The notes under the pieces are model-generated. The model was given only the letters and a program-made list of their open reading frames with translations. It had not been told where the DNA came from and ran no database searches. Made by a program: the position numbers and the translations under genes. From positions 1-64,000 of the IMG/VR virus record IMGVR_UViG_3300034378_000186: a stretch of DNA of 64,000 bases; one strand, written 5' to 3'. This DNA comes from a virus. Of the stretch, positions 1 through 7,776 are shown in pieces (position 1 is the stretch's first letter; every line of letters starts with the position of its first letter).

Positions 1-813
1 AAGACATATAAATTTCGTCTTTACCCAACAAAAGAGCAAGAAGTGCTTTTAAATAAGCATTTTGGACATTCTCGTTGGGTGTATAATCATTTCTTAAATG
101 AACGCAAAGAACAATATCAGGCGGATAAAAAATCTGACAATTATTACAAACAAGCTGCCACACTGACAAAACTTAAAAAAGAAGAGGATACGAAATGGTT
201 AAAAGAAGTTAATTCTCAAACGTTGCAATTTGCTTTACGTTCTTTAGATACAGCTTTTCTAAACTTTTTTAGAGGTAATGCACAATTCCCAAAGTTTAAA
301 TCTCGGAAACATAAAAATACTTTTACTGTTCCCCAATTTGGAACTTTAGTTGACAATAAAATATCAATACCTAAATTCAAAGAAGGTATTAAAGTGAAAT
401 TGCATAGAGAGGTTAAGGGTAAAATTGGTAAAATGAGTATAATCAAAACACCTACTGGAAAATATTTTGTTTCAATTTTAACCGAAGAGCAATATCAGCT
501 TAAAGAAAAGACTGGTGCTGTTTGTGGTGTGGATTTAGGATTGAAAGACTTTGCCATTACTTCTGATGGGATTAAATTCAAAAATAACCGATATACTAAG
601 AAATATGAAAGAGATTTAGCGAAAGCACAAAAACATCTTTCTCGTAAACAAAAAGGTGGCAGTTCGTTTGAAAGACAAAAACGAAAAGTTACCAACATAC
701 ACGAGAAAATATCTAACACAAGACAAGATGTATTGCATAAGGTATCACATCAGCTTGTATCTGACTATGACATAATTGCCTTAGAAGAAAAAGAATTTTC
801 TATATATTTATAG
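1..813 (+). pseudogene. tnpB: TnpB (IS200/IS605 OrfB) N-terminal part, cut by window edge and by an inserted endonuclease gene
   Basis: The frame is open from base 1, so the true start lies left of the window. It encodes the TnpB RNA-guided nuclease N-terminal helix-turn-helix/WED part, a RuvC-I motif GVDLGLKDF (Asp at 532-534) and stops just after the RuvC-II motif IIALE (Glu at 784-786). Intact relatives continue from IALE straight into (D)LNVKGMM; here the frame runs into foreign codons and a TAG at 811, and the matching continuation is found only at about 1938. The gene is therefore split by the nuclease gene at 816-1865. Without RNA splicing it cannot make an active TnpB. No group I intron core was recognised. 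Confidence 0.85.
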
Positions 814-815
814 GT

Positions 816-1865
816 ATGAATATAGTTGATAAAAATATAGGCGGTTTGGTTGGCGGATTACTCATTGACAGCAGAGTTGATAATTATTCAATGGATAACC
901 GAAATTATAATTGTACTTGTGAGTGTGGAAACAAGATTGTAAAGTCATTTAACGCTTTAAATTTAGCTATTCGTAGGAAGAGTTATTCTACTTGTGGCTG
1001 TAAGAAGAGTGGTAAAAATATGGTTGATAAATACATTAGCAAACATATTTCCAATGTTAAAATATTAGGAAGAGTTGAAAACTATTCAATTGAAAATCAA
1101 AAGTATGATTGTTTGTGTGATTGTGGTAATAGAACAACAAAAGATTATGCTGTACTCTTTCATTCATTAAAATACGGACATAAAGTAAGTTGTGGTTGTA
1201 TTGTAACTGGTACTTGGAATAAGGGCAACTTTAATGATACATATGCAAAATCTAAAATAGGTGAAAAACACAATGAGTTATCTATAATTGGGATAGAGAA
1301 AAATAACCCACACGGGTATAAAATGATTTGCGATTGCGAGTGTGGAAATATGACGAAACAAATATATGCCGACCTTAAAAGAGGTAAAGTTAAGAGTTGT
1401 GGTTGTTATGGCAAAGAACAACAAAGTAAGTCGGGTTCTAAGTATGGGTTAAATAATGGCACTATAAATTGCTCAAAAAGAAAATGGGGTGTTGAAAAAG
1501 ATGGTAAGTTTATTAGAATGCGTTCTGGTTTTGAAGTTATGTACGCTATGATTCTTGAAAAGGAAAACATAAAATGGGAGTATGAACCCAAAAGATTTAA
1601 ACTTTCAGATGGTTTGAGATATACACCAGACTTTTATTTACCACATCAAGACCTTTGGATTGATGTTAAAGGTCATATAACAGAAAAACATAAAAAGAAA
1701 CATAGGTTATTTAGAGAACTTGGACAGAATCTTAATTTAGTTATGATTGATGAGCTACAAGAAAGATTAGGTATGAGTTACTATATGTTTAAAAAACAAT
1801 GGGATATTAAAGCCGAGTCAGACAATGTGGAAACACCTCGTATGGTAGCTGCGAGTACAGAATAG
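816..1865 (+). CDS. PD-(D/E)XK homing endonuclease with three CxCGN zinc-ribbon repeats
   Basis: 349 aa. Three similar Cys-rich repeats (about residues 33-62, 99-128, 172-197; pattern C-x-C-x-CGN...SCGC) are the presumed DNA-binding part, as in many phage homing endonucleases. They are followed by a PD-(D/E)XK-like nuclease core: Glu240, PD at 271-272, and DVK at 283-285. It lies inside a tnpB gene, between the RuvC-II Glu codon and the rest of the gene. A -7-like TATATTTA ends only 5 nt before the ATG, so it probably has its own promoter and a very short or absent leader. Role inferred: selfish DNA cleavage that spreads the gene into uninterrupted tnpB copies. It could instead be an intron-encoded nuclease, but no intron structure was found. 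Confidence 0.72.
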   Translation: MNIVDKNIGGLVGGLLIDSRVDNYSMDNRNYNCTCECGNKIVKSFNALNLAIRRKSYSTCGCKKSGKNMVDKYISKHISNVKILGRVENYSIENQKYDCLCDCGNRTTKDYAVLFHSLKYGHKVSCGCIVTGTWNKGNFNDTYAKSKIGEKHNELSIIGIEKNNPHGYKMICDCECGNMTKQIYADLKRGKVKSCGCYGKEQQSKSGSKYGLNNGTINCSKRKWGVEKDGKFIRMRSGFEVMYAMILEKENIKWEYEPKRFKLSDGLRYTPDFYLPHQDLWIDVKGHITEKHKKKHRLFRELGQNLNLVMIDELQERLGMSYYMFKKQWDIKAESDNVETPRMVAASTE

Positions 1866-1883
1866 GCGTTCTAATCATTTTAA

Positions 1884-2246
1884 ATGATACTACACAAACA
1901 ACAATTAAAAACAGGCTTTAAAATCTCATTAAATAAAAATGTAAAAGGGATGATGAGCAATAGAAAACTATCAAAGCATATTGCAGATGCAAGTTGGGGT
2001 ACATTTGTGAGGTTTTTAGAGTACAAAGCAGATTGGAATGACAAAAGAGTGGTTAAAATAAACCGCTTTTACCCCAGTTCAAAAACGTGTAACGTCTGTG
2101 GGTGGATAAATCAAGACTTAAATCTTTCAGTTCGTGAATGGACTTGCAAAAATGGACATCACTTAGATAGGGATGAAAATGCTGCAAAAAACATTCTAAA
2201 TGAAGGATTAAAGATAATATCGGCTGGAACTTTACAAACTAAATAA
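1884..2246 (+). pseudogene. tnpB: TnpB C-terminal part (zinc finger and RuvC-III) separated from its N-terminal part
   Basis: From about 1938 the translation resumes TnpB with NVKGMM, then HIADASWGTF, the four-Cys zinc finger (CNVCG...C, with the second pair degenerate as C-x3-H) and RuvC-III DRDENAAKNI. This is the missing C-terminal third of the gene that starts at 1-813. The ATG at 1884 and the first codons are not TnpB-like and probably belong to the insertion. Stop at 2244-2246, immediately followed by the promoter of an HNH gene, so the tnpB 3' end is also displaced from its omega-RNA end near 2955. Confidence 0.8.
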
Positions 2247-2253
2247 TATTCCG

Positions 2254-2265
2254 TATATTTGAACT
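2254..2265 (+). promoter_or_regulatory. TAnnTTTG promoter box placed 4 nt before the HNH gene start
   Basis: TATATTTG at 2254-2261, then AACT, then the ATG at 2266. This matches the Bacteroidota sigma-A -7 box. Transcription would begin at or beside the ATG, predicting a leaderless message. The same box with the same 4-nt spacing precedes the GIY-YIG gene (35719-35726, - strand) and the second-family tnpB (59191-59198, - strand). Confidence 0.6.
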
Positions 2266-2850
2266 ATGAATACGAATACACAGAAATATAAAGTTTGTTA
2301 TAAATGTAGAAAGAAATTACCGCTTACAAGTGAGTATTTTTCAAAGCAGAAAAAATCCTCTGATGGTTTTGATGGTAGATGCAAGTCTTGTGTAAACTTA
2401 ATATCTAAGAAGTATCGTAAAGAAAAAGGTGAACAATATAGGATTGATAACATTACTAAGGCTAAGGAGCAACAACAAAAAAGAATAGCAAAAAGACAAT
2501 GTAGGCACTGCTCAACTAATAGACTATCAAATAGCGATACACTATGTGAAAAACATTGGTTTCAATACGCTTCTAAACGTCATCTTGGGACAATGAAAAG
2601 AGGGGGTGAACTGAAAGCATTATTGGAAAGGCAGAATTATAAATGTGCTTATACAGGATTGATTTTAACACCTGCATTAGATGCAGGCGTTGACCATATT
2701 ATTGCTCTTTCAAATGATGCGGGGCAACATAATAAAATAGAAAATCTTCAATGGGTACACTCTGAAATAAACAGAATGAAGAATAACCATACAGAAGAAG
2801 ATTTTTTGAAATACATTAAACTAATCTATGAAAATAGATTGAGTGGGTAG
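2266..2850 (+). CDS. HNH homing endonuclease with N-terminal zinc ribbons
   Basis: 194 aa. N-terminal zinc-ribbon pairs CYKC...CKSC and a further CRHC, then a C-terminal HNH core: YKCAYTG (beta hairpin Cys), VDHIIALSN (catalytic His pair region) and NLQWVHSEINRMKNN. The layout is typical of free-standing phage HNH homing endonucleases. It sits between the tnpB stop (2246) and the omega-RNA/right-end hairpin (2851-2955), so it splits the 3' part of the mobile element. Its own promoter lies immediately upstream and the start codon is set by it. Action inferred: cleavage of element copies lacking the insertion. Confidence 0.8.
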   Translation: MNTNTQKYKVCYKCRKKLPLTSEYFSKQKKSSDGFDGRCKSCVNLISKKYRKEKGEQYRIDNITKAKEQQQKRIAKRQCRHCSTNRLSNSDTLCEKHWFQYASKRHLGTMKRGGELKALLERQNYKCAYTGLILTPALDAGVDHIIALSNDAGQHNKIENLQWVHSEINRMKNNHTEEDFLKYIKLIYENRLSG

Positions 2851-2955
2851 GGACTATCCACTATACACGGGTGGAGCTATAAATAAGACTTCTTTCGAGA
2901 AGCATAAAGCTGTGAAACCCGAAGCCCGTTTGTCTTTAGTAAATGGGTAGTTCAC
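2851..2955 (+). ncRNA. Omega-RNA 3' scaffold and right end of the first tnpB element
   Basis: Contains a short hairpin (ACTTCTTTCGAGAAG), then CGAAGCCC, a stem CCCGTTT/AAATGGG and the terminal GGGTAGTTCAC ending at 2955. The motif CGAAGC-hairpin-GTAGTTCAC recurs at 9290-9322, 16735-16775 and 36350-36400, each time at the end of a tnpB-derived element. By analogy with TnpB systems, the RNA guide would begin at 2956 (CGAACTGAGATGAA...). The scaffold is detached from tnpB by the HNH gene. Confidence 0.65.
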
Positions 2956-3000
2956 CGAACTGAGATGAATTTAATTAGTAGCATAAATAATAATTAACCA

Positions 3001-3042
3001 GCCAACACCGCAATGGATGCTACATGTTGTTAGGTGCTGGCG
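3001..3042. repeat. Imperfect hairpin upstream of a GC-shifted gene
   Basis: GCCAACACC (3001-3009) can pair with GGTGCTGGC (3034-3042) around a 24-nt loop containing GTTAGGT. It resembles a folded integron attC only in outline: the GTTRRRY box is present, but the partner RYYYAAC box is not clear. A second long hairpin follows the gene at 3331-3389. Confidence 0.35.
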
Positions 3043-3057
3043 CAATACTTTAATAAA

Positions 3058-3342
3058 ATGGACGAAATGTCAAAAGCTTGTACAAAAGAAAGCCGCCCTG
3101 AGTTTGCGGAATTGTTAGAAGCATTCAAAGAGCAATTAAACTACATGGATGAAAACTCAAGTATTATTAACGAAAAGGTGAACACGATTAAAGATTTACA
3201 TTTTCCTGAAAAAGAACCAAGCCTGGAAGAAATTCAATCGAGTGGCGTATTAGGTGAACTGTGGGGATGCGTGGCAAAAATGCGCGAGTACAACAACACG
3301 CTTAATGAAAGCAAAAAAAGTTTGGTTAGGTTCATTGGTTAA
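3058..3342 (+). CDS. Small hypothetical protein, compositionally foreign
   Basis: 94 aa from the ATG at 3058; a GTG at 3034 would extend it into the upstream hairpin and is less likely. Acidic, helical, no recognised domain. The DNA is visibly more GC-rich than the neighbouring phage genes (for example the codons for SRPEFAELLEAF). Hairpins at both borders suggest it arrived as a unit. Function unknown. Confidence 0.6.
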   Translation: MDEMSKACTKESRPEFAELLEAFKEQLNYMDENSSIINEKVNTIKDLHFPEKEPSLEEIQSSGVLGELWGCVAKMREYNNTLNESKKSLVRFIG

Positions 3343-3389
3343 ATGGATAGCGTGCAGGCGTGGGTCGGCTGCGCTTGCACCTAATGAAT
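3331..3389. repeat. Long two-step hairpin at the 3' end of the GC-shifted gene
   Basis: Outer arms GTTCATTGG (3331-3339) and CTAATGAAT (3381-3389) pair with G-T wobbles. The inner stem GTGCAGGCG (3352-3360) pairs with CGCTTGCAC (3372-3380), leaving an unpaired bulge on one side only. No T-run follows, so it is not an ordinary terminator. Confidence 0.4.
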
Positions 3390-3460
3390 GGTAATGATAA
3401 GAAACAGGAGAAGATCTTGTCAAAAATTATCACTTTAAAAAACACTAAAAGGAAATAATT

Positions 3461-3790
3461 ATGGATGAAAATAAAAAAATAAATCAGGTAAAAGCAGGAG
3501 ATGTAAATCTTGATGTTCAATTGGATGGTGATAAATTAGTTATCAAACCATTAGATCTTGTTTCAGGATTAAAAATGATTGGTATTATATTTAAAGAAGA
3601 AGAGGTAGAAGGAAAAGATGAATATTGGAGTGATGCCTATCAGGCTACATTTCAATTTAAGGATGGTGTATTCTCTGTAAAACCAACCAGGCCAATTAAA
3701 CTGCTTCAGGTAAGTGTTCATGTTCAAACTGATATTGTTATTAGTCCTGATGAAGAAGATAAGCCTTATAAAGAAGATTTAAATAAGTAA
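3461..3790 (+). CDS. Hypothetical acidic protein
   Basis: 109 aa, starts at ATG 3461 after AAGGAAATAATT, which contains a weak Shine-Dalgarno-like AAGGA. No signal peptide or membrane segment. Predicted mixed strands (repeated short hydrophobic segments such as VNLDVQL, FQFKDGVFSVK). Not recognised. Confidence 0.6.
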   Translation: MDENKKINQVKAGDVNLDVQLDGDKLVIKPLDLVSGLKMIGIIFKEEEVEGKDEYWSDAYQATFQFKDGVFSVKPTRPIKLLQVSVHVQTDIVISPDEEDKPYKEDLNK

Positions 3791-3880
3791 CGTAAAGATA
3801 ATAGATTAGTAGAGTTAAGAAATGAGGGGTTTAATGTATGGGGATGGATGCTATATATAAATGTTATATGTCAGATTGAA

Positions 3881-3900
3881 AAATTTTTATTATATTTATT
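3881..3900 (+). promoter_or_regulatory. Putative phage promoter upstream of the TerS candidate
   Basis: AAATTTTTATTATATTTATT. It resembles A/T-rich blocks before 15877, 39651 and 48451, in which an (A)ATTTTTAT element is followed by TA(T/C)TTTTATA or TATATTTAT. The gene start at 3925 lies 25 nt downstream. Confidence 0.45.
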
Positions 3901-3924
3901 GAAAATGTTTATTAAAATGCTATT

Positions 3925-5001
3925 ATGGGTAAGAAAAATTCGGTGGTACAGATTCCAGATTTTGTAAAAGAAAAAGGAGAATCTGCACAAAAGTCTTATA
4001 TTCAATGGGTTAAGATTACGGATGAAATTCATAATCATCCTAAAAGGTATATGAGGGTGCCTTCAAAAGAAGATCCAGAGGAGTTTATTGAGGTAGATTG
4101 CATACAAGCAATCAATCATGTTCGTAAAAAGGTTATACATTGTACGAAAGATATCAGGGATTTAGTTGAGATTAATTGGAAAGAAATTCAAAAGCTTAAA
4201 ATCAAAAAAGGACAGATTAGAAGGGAATGGGATAACATTGTTTATTCTAAACCTGATGAGGGAGGGATATTTGATGTAAAGAGAACTGACATAATAGAAT
4301 TGTTTGGGCAGTATAAAACTGTGAATGAGGTTAAAAAGATAATTACAGAAGAATGGGGTTATCAGATTTCAACACACAAGGTTAAATCATTTTATCTGGC
4401 AAATAAGGAAAGGGTTACAGAACTAAGAAAGGAATGGGCTGATGATTATACAGATTTTGATGTGGCTCATAAAAGAGGTAGATTGGAGAAATTAGCTTAT
4501 CTGGCAACAACTCAGATGGATAAATACAGGGAGAAGCATTCAATACCTCACTCTAGGGAAGTTAGAGCTATATTGGAACAGATCAGACATGAAATAGAAG
4601 GGGAAGAAATCCGGGTAAATATTAAAGGTGAAATTGATATTCAACAAACCATATTAGTTAATCAATCTATTAATCAGGTCACCAGGAAAGTGAATTTGAA
4701 TTCATTTATAGTAGGATTGGTAGCTGCTCAAAGGGGATTGGATGTGGGTAAGTTTATGAATATATTACAGAATTCTTATTATGCTAAATATACTGGATTT
4801 GGAAGTAAGAAGGCTGTAAAAGGAGAAGAAATAAATTATCCAAGTAAAATTATATATAATTGGAATGAAATTGATGATATAAATAGTGAAGGGGTGGAAG
4901 ATATTTCACATACAGAAGAGGTTACATTTGAACCTGAAAATGATCTCAGGGCAAAATTAATAAATAGGGTTAAAGAGAAAAGTAAAAACGTAAAAACTTA
5001 A
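3925..5001 (+). CDS. Putative small terminase subunit (TerS-like DNA-binding protein)
   Basis: 358 aa, soluble and highly charged. A central segment (about residues 130-170; DIIELFGQYKTVNEVKKI...ISTHKVKSFYLANK) looks like a helix-turn-helix that reads DNA. It is followed by helical regions and an acidic/basic tail, a plausible TerS plan. Position at the start of the structural half and a preceding promoter fit. However, the large terminase is about 55 kb away at 59969, so the assignment is inference only; a transcription regulator is the main alternative. It ends 2 nt before the next gene. Confidence 0.4.
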   Translation: MGKKNSVVQIPDFVKEKGESAQKSYIQWVKITDEIHNHPKRYMRVPSKEDPEEFIEVDCIQAINHVRKKVIHCTKDIRDLVEINWKEIQKLKIKKGQIRREWDNIVYSKPDEGGIFDVKRTDIIELFGQYKTVNEVKKIITEEWGYQISTHKVKSFYLANKERVTELRKEWADDYTDFDVAHKRGRLEKLAYLATTQMDKYREKHSIPHSREVRAILEQIRHEIEGEEIRVNIKGEIDIQQTILVNQSINQVTRKVNLNSFIVGLVAAQRGLDVGKFMNILQNSYYAKYTGFGSKKAVKGEEINYPSKIIYNWNEIDDINSEGVEDISHTEEVTFEPENDLRAKLINRVKEKSKNVKT

Positions 5002-5003
5002 TC

Positions 5004-5219
5004 ATGGACGAAAAACATAAGGAAATTATTCTTAAATTTATAGATCAATTAATTTTAGTATCTGAATTCAATGAAATAAGGATGAAGAAAGTTGAGGCAG
5101 TAGAAAGACAGGATTATGCATTAGCCTCAGAATTAAGAAAAAAGGAATTAGAGATTTCTAATAAAATACCAAATATTCAAGATCTAAAAAACATTAGGGA
5201 AGAAATTAAAAACATTTAA
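5004..5219 (+). CDS. Small helical protein with UVR-like motif
   Basis: 71 aa, almost wholly helical. The segment AVERQDYALASELRKKE resembles the UvrB/UvrC interaction (UVR) helix hairpin, which also occurs in unrelated proteins. It is co-transcribed with the genes on either side (2 nt and 1 nt gaps). Function unknown. Confidence 0.55.
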   Translation: MDEKHKEIILKFIDQLILVSEFNEIRMKKVEAVERQDYALASELRKKELEISNKIPNIQDLKNIREEIKNI

Positions 5220-5220
5220 A

Positions 5221-5760
5221 ATGGATGCAAAAGAATTTTTAAAAAGTGAAGGATTAATCGCAAAAGGTAAATCCGATTTTATAATTAAATATCCGGATGG
5301 GAAAGAAGTTTCATTGGTGAATCTGATGAATATGTTTTTGAATGCTTCCCTTCCAAGTGTGGAAAAGATATTTAAACAATATCCTCCTATTATAGAAGTA
5401 GAAGTAACTCAAGATGCTGCCATGTATTTGGATGAATTTAGGGATGAATTGATGAGATATATGAAGCAAAAGGAATTATATAAAGATTGTCCAGTATTTG
5501 TATTATTGGGTGAACAATCTGAAATTAAGCTTCATTCAGTATTAAAAGAAGGGTTTAAAGAATTTCAGATTATCAAAAAGGATCTTGAAAAATTAATGGA
5601 AAAAGTAAAACAAAAAGAAGATGAAAAATCAAAAAAATCAGGAGAATTGGGTAAAGGAAACAAATCCAAGGGAGGAAGTAAAAATAGCTCAAAAGGTTCT
5701 GAAAAAGATAAAGGAAAACAGAAAAGGGAAAAAGTTCAAGATGATAAAAGTGATGGATAA
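5221..5760 (+). CDS. Hypothetical protein with Lys/Ser/Gly-rich tail
   Basis: 179 aa. A folded N-terminal part (about residues 1-125) is followed by a low-complexity basic tail of K, S, G and E, likely disordered and possibly nucleic-acid binding. It is the last gene before a rho-independent terminator at 5827, closing the operon that starts at 3925. Confidence 0.6.
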   Translation: MDAKEFLKSEGLIAKGKSDFIIKYPDGKEVSLVNLMNMFLNASLPSVEKIFKQYPPIIEVEVTQDAAMYLDEFRDELMRYMKQKELYKDCPVFVLLGEQSEIKLHSVLKEGFKEFQIIKKDLEKLMEKVKQKEDEKSKKSGELGKGNKSKGGSKNSSKGSEKDKGKQKREKVQDDKSDG

Positions 5761-5826
5761 GCCATTAACATATAAGGAAGTTGAGGTTTTGAATTAGTTT
5801 GTTGTTTCCATACTAATTTAAGGGTT

Positions 5827-5861
5827 GAGGGGTTCTAAGCGGTTGGAATCCCTCTTTTTTT
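5827..5861 (+). terminator. Rho-independent terminator
   Basis: Stem GAGGGGTTC (5827-5835) pairs with GAATCCCTC (5846-5854), followed by seven Ts. It ends the 3925-5760 operon. Confidence 0.85.
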
Positions 5862-5913
5862 AGCTTTAGTAGTAGTAGAAAGGTAAAAAAAATGATTTTT
5901 TTGTAAAAAAAAC

Positions 5914-5954
5914 AACATATAATTTTTATATATAAAGAAAAATTAGTATATTTG
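5914..5954 (+). promoter_or_regulatory. Promoter with upstream ACATATAATTTTTATATAT block
   Basis: An ACATATAATTTTTATATAT block is followed by TATATTTG (5947-5954), 2 nt before the ATG at 5957. The upstream block is identical to the one before 15877 and nearly identical to the one before 56289, so it is likely a shared phage promoter element. Confidence 0.6.
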
Positions 5955-5956
5955 TA

Positions 5957-6589
5957 ATGGATATTAATATTAACAATTTAAAACAATACAAAATGGAAAC
6001 TTTAGTTGGTTTATGGTGTAATTTATTCAGAGCTATTGAAATAGCTAAAACAGGTGAATATTCGATTTCAATTTATTTTGACCAAGAATATAAAAAGGGG
6101 TTTGACGATTATAGGTCAATCAAGGCATTCTGTAAGGGTTGGTTTGATAAATTTGTTTCAGATGGTGATATAAAGATAGAGATTGTGAAGCCACAGTCTT
6201 ATGAACAAAAAAGTAAATATGAAACTTTAGAAGATATTTCACTAAGAGTAGAAAAATCTTTACAATTCCAAAAACCAGAATTAAACCTATGTAATGCTTC
6301 TGAATCTTTATTAGAAACAACTACTCAAAGATTAGATTTATCACTTTCACAAGTTGAAAAGATAAAACAAATAGCTGCTACCATTGCACAGATGGATTTT
6401 TCTGAAACTATACAAGCACAACACATAGCTGAATCAATTCAGTATTCATTTATGTATAACGATACGGGTTATAATGCAGAAGAGGAGTCTATAATGTTTG
6501 GGGACATGATTCAGATAAAATTAGGTAAAATAGACAGCGAAACGATTAAATCGGCTATTGATTATCTCAACGGGGTGCTGCTGTCTTAA
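5957..6589 (+). CDS. Hypothetical protein with Mg-chelatase C-terminal-like helix motif
   Basis: 210 aa, single-gene unit directly behind a promoter. The C-terminal segment (about residues 125-160: LDLSLSQVEKIKQIAATIA...IQAQHIAESIQY) resembles the helical lid of ChlI/ComM-type AAA+ proteins, but there is no Walker A or B anywhere in the protein. The N-terminal half is unrecognised. If the match is real, it is an orphan lid domain; otherwise hypothetical. Confidence 0.55.
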   Translation: MDININNLKQYKMETLVGLWCNLFRAIEIAKTGEYSISIYFDQEYKKGFDDYRSIKAFCKGWFDKFVSDGDIKIEIVKPQSYEQKSKYETLEDISLRVEKSLQFQKPELNLCNASESLLETTTQRLDLSLSQVEKIKQIAATIAQMDFSETIQAQHIAESIQYSFMYNDTGYNAEEESIMFGDMIQIKLGKIDSETIKSAIDYLNGVLLS

Positions 6590-6648
6590 ATGCCCCTTAA
6601 CTCCGATATAAACGCCATTTAAAATTTTATGTTTAAAGGTAAATAATC

Positions 6649-6948
6649 ATGAAAAAATCATTTATAATATTAATAGGTCTGCTCTTGGGGTTGGGATTAT
6701 CAGCTCAGGAACCACCTCAGATCATATCTGAGACTGACACAACACTTACCTATATAAATCAGGATGGTGATACATTAACTGTTCAAACTTGGAGTCAAAA
6801 GGATAATCCAGGAATTGATTATAAGGAGTTCTATTCAGGTACTCCTGTTGATACAGTTATATTATATCATAATATTACCCCTGTTAAATATATGGAAAGT
6901 TATAGAGAAAAAGAACAGGAGGAAGATCCTGGAAATTCCGATTATTAG
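6649..6948 (+). CDS. Small exported protein
   Basis: 99 aa with a clear Sec signal peptide (KK, then a Leu/Gly/Ile-rich core, then LSAQ|EPP). The rest is a short extracytoplasmic domain with Thr/Asp-rich strands and an acidic end. Ends with TAG. Function unknown. It is one of several phage proteins here with Bacteroidota-style AQ cleavage sites. Confidence 0.65.
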   Translation: MKKSFIILIGLLLGLGLSAQEPPQIISETDTTLTYINQDGDTLTVQTWSQKDNPGIDYKEFYSGTPVDTVILYHNITPVKYMESYREKEQEEDPGNSDY

Positions 6949-6969
6949 AAACCAATAAAACATACAATA

Positions 6970-7341
6970 ATGGAAACAACAGAAATTATTCAAAGGAAAG
7001 AAAATTTTAAACAGGTTTGTGTATGGCCTGGAACTACAATGGGAGATTCAAAACCTGAAGAATTTGAAGAATTTTTTATGGAAAATTTTGAAACCAGAAC
7101 TCAATTTTTGGAAGAGGTTACTACACTTCCTGATAGAAATGAGATGGGGGATATAATCCCTGAAACAGGAGGAAGGATTGATATTTTATTTGCAGTCCAT
7201 GATGAAGACATTTCTAAATTTTCAGTCAGTAGGCTTTCAATGGGTATTAGATGGATTGAAGATGCTGTTTCAAACATTAATAATCCAAATGGGATTATAT
7301 ATGATGAAAGGATTCTTCAATATAAAGAATGGGAGGCTTAA
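6970..7341 (+). CDS. Hypothetical protein
   Basis: 123 aa, soluble. The composition (GRIDILFAVHDEDISKF, ...WIEDA) suggests a compact alpha/beta fold. Similar short proteins occur in many phages, but no family was recognised. It is followed 2 nt later by the next gene start. Confidence 0.6.
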   Translation: METTEIIQRKENFKQVCVWPGTTMGDSKPEEFEEFFMENFETRTQFLEEVTTLPDRNEMGDIIPETGGRIDILFAVHDEDISKFSVSRLSMGIRWIEDAVSNINNPNGIIYDERILQYKEWEA

Positions 7342-7343
7342 AA

Positions 7344-7535
7344 ATGAATATATATGATTACATAAAAGCCATGGAGGTAATTCTCCAGGATAACAGGCTG
7401 ACAGATGCTCAAAAGGTTGATAATGTGAAGGCCTTAATCAAAAGGGTACCTGCAGAAAATCATGAAAGAAAATGTGAAGAGGAAATCCCTACCCAAACAA
7501 AGGAAGGGTTTGATCTCAGGTTTTTAAAGAATTAA
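7344..7535 (+). CDS. Small hypothetical protein
   Basis: 63 aa from the ATG at 7344 (MNIYDYIKAM), just after the preceding stop. An ATG at 7329 would overlap the upstream gene and add only MGGLK. Helical N-terminus; no domain recognised. Confidence 0.55.
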   Translation: MNIYDYIKAMEVILQDNRLTDAQKVDNVKALIKRVPAENHERKCEEEIPTQTKEGFDLRFLKN

Positions 7536-7548
7536 ATTTTTACTATTA

Positions 7549-7776
7549 ATGAAAAAGAAATTAGAACTATTAGGAAAGTTATCAAGGGAAACTCAATATG
7601 CGAGTTTCCAACTTTCTTGTTTAAAAAATGGTAAATGGAAGATATATTTTCCTAATATGGTTTATGGTAATAATTTAGAAGGGGATGATTCAGAAGAGGT
7701 AATTGATAGAGCTATTAATTTCCTTAAAAAGAAAAGACATAAAACAACTTCATTTGAAAAACAATATTCCCTATGA
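7549..7776 (+). CDS. Small basic hypothetical protein
   Basis: 75 aa, basic, with a beta-hairpin-like segment CLKNGKWKIYFPN. Overlaps the next reading frame by 4 nt. Unknown function. Confidence 0.55.
   Translation: MKKKLELLGKLSRETQYASFQLSCLKNGKWKIYFPNMVYGNNLEGDDSEEVIDRAINFLKKKRHKTTSFEKQYSL

Noticed and set aside
787-1940. Group I intron hosting the PD-(D/E)XK gene
   Set aside because: No P7/P3 core, no exon-ending T with intron-ending G that restores LE(D/E)LNVKG, and almost all of the insert is coding. Not excluded, but not supported.
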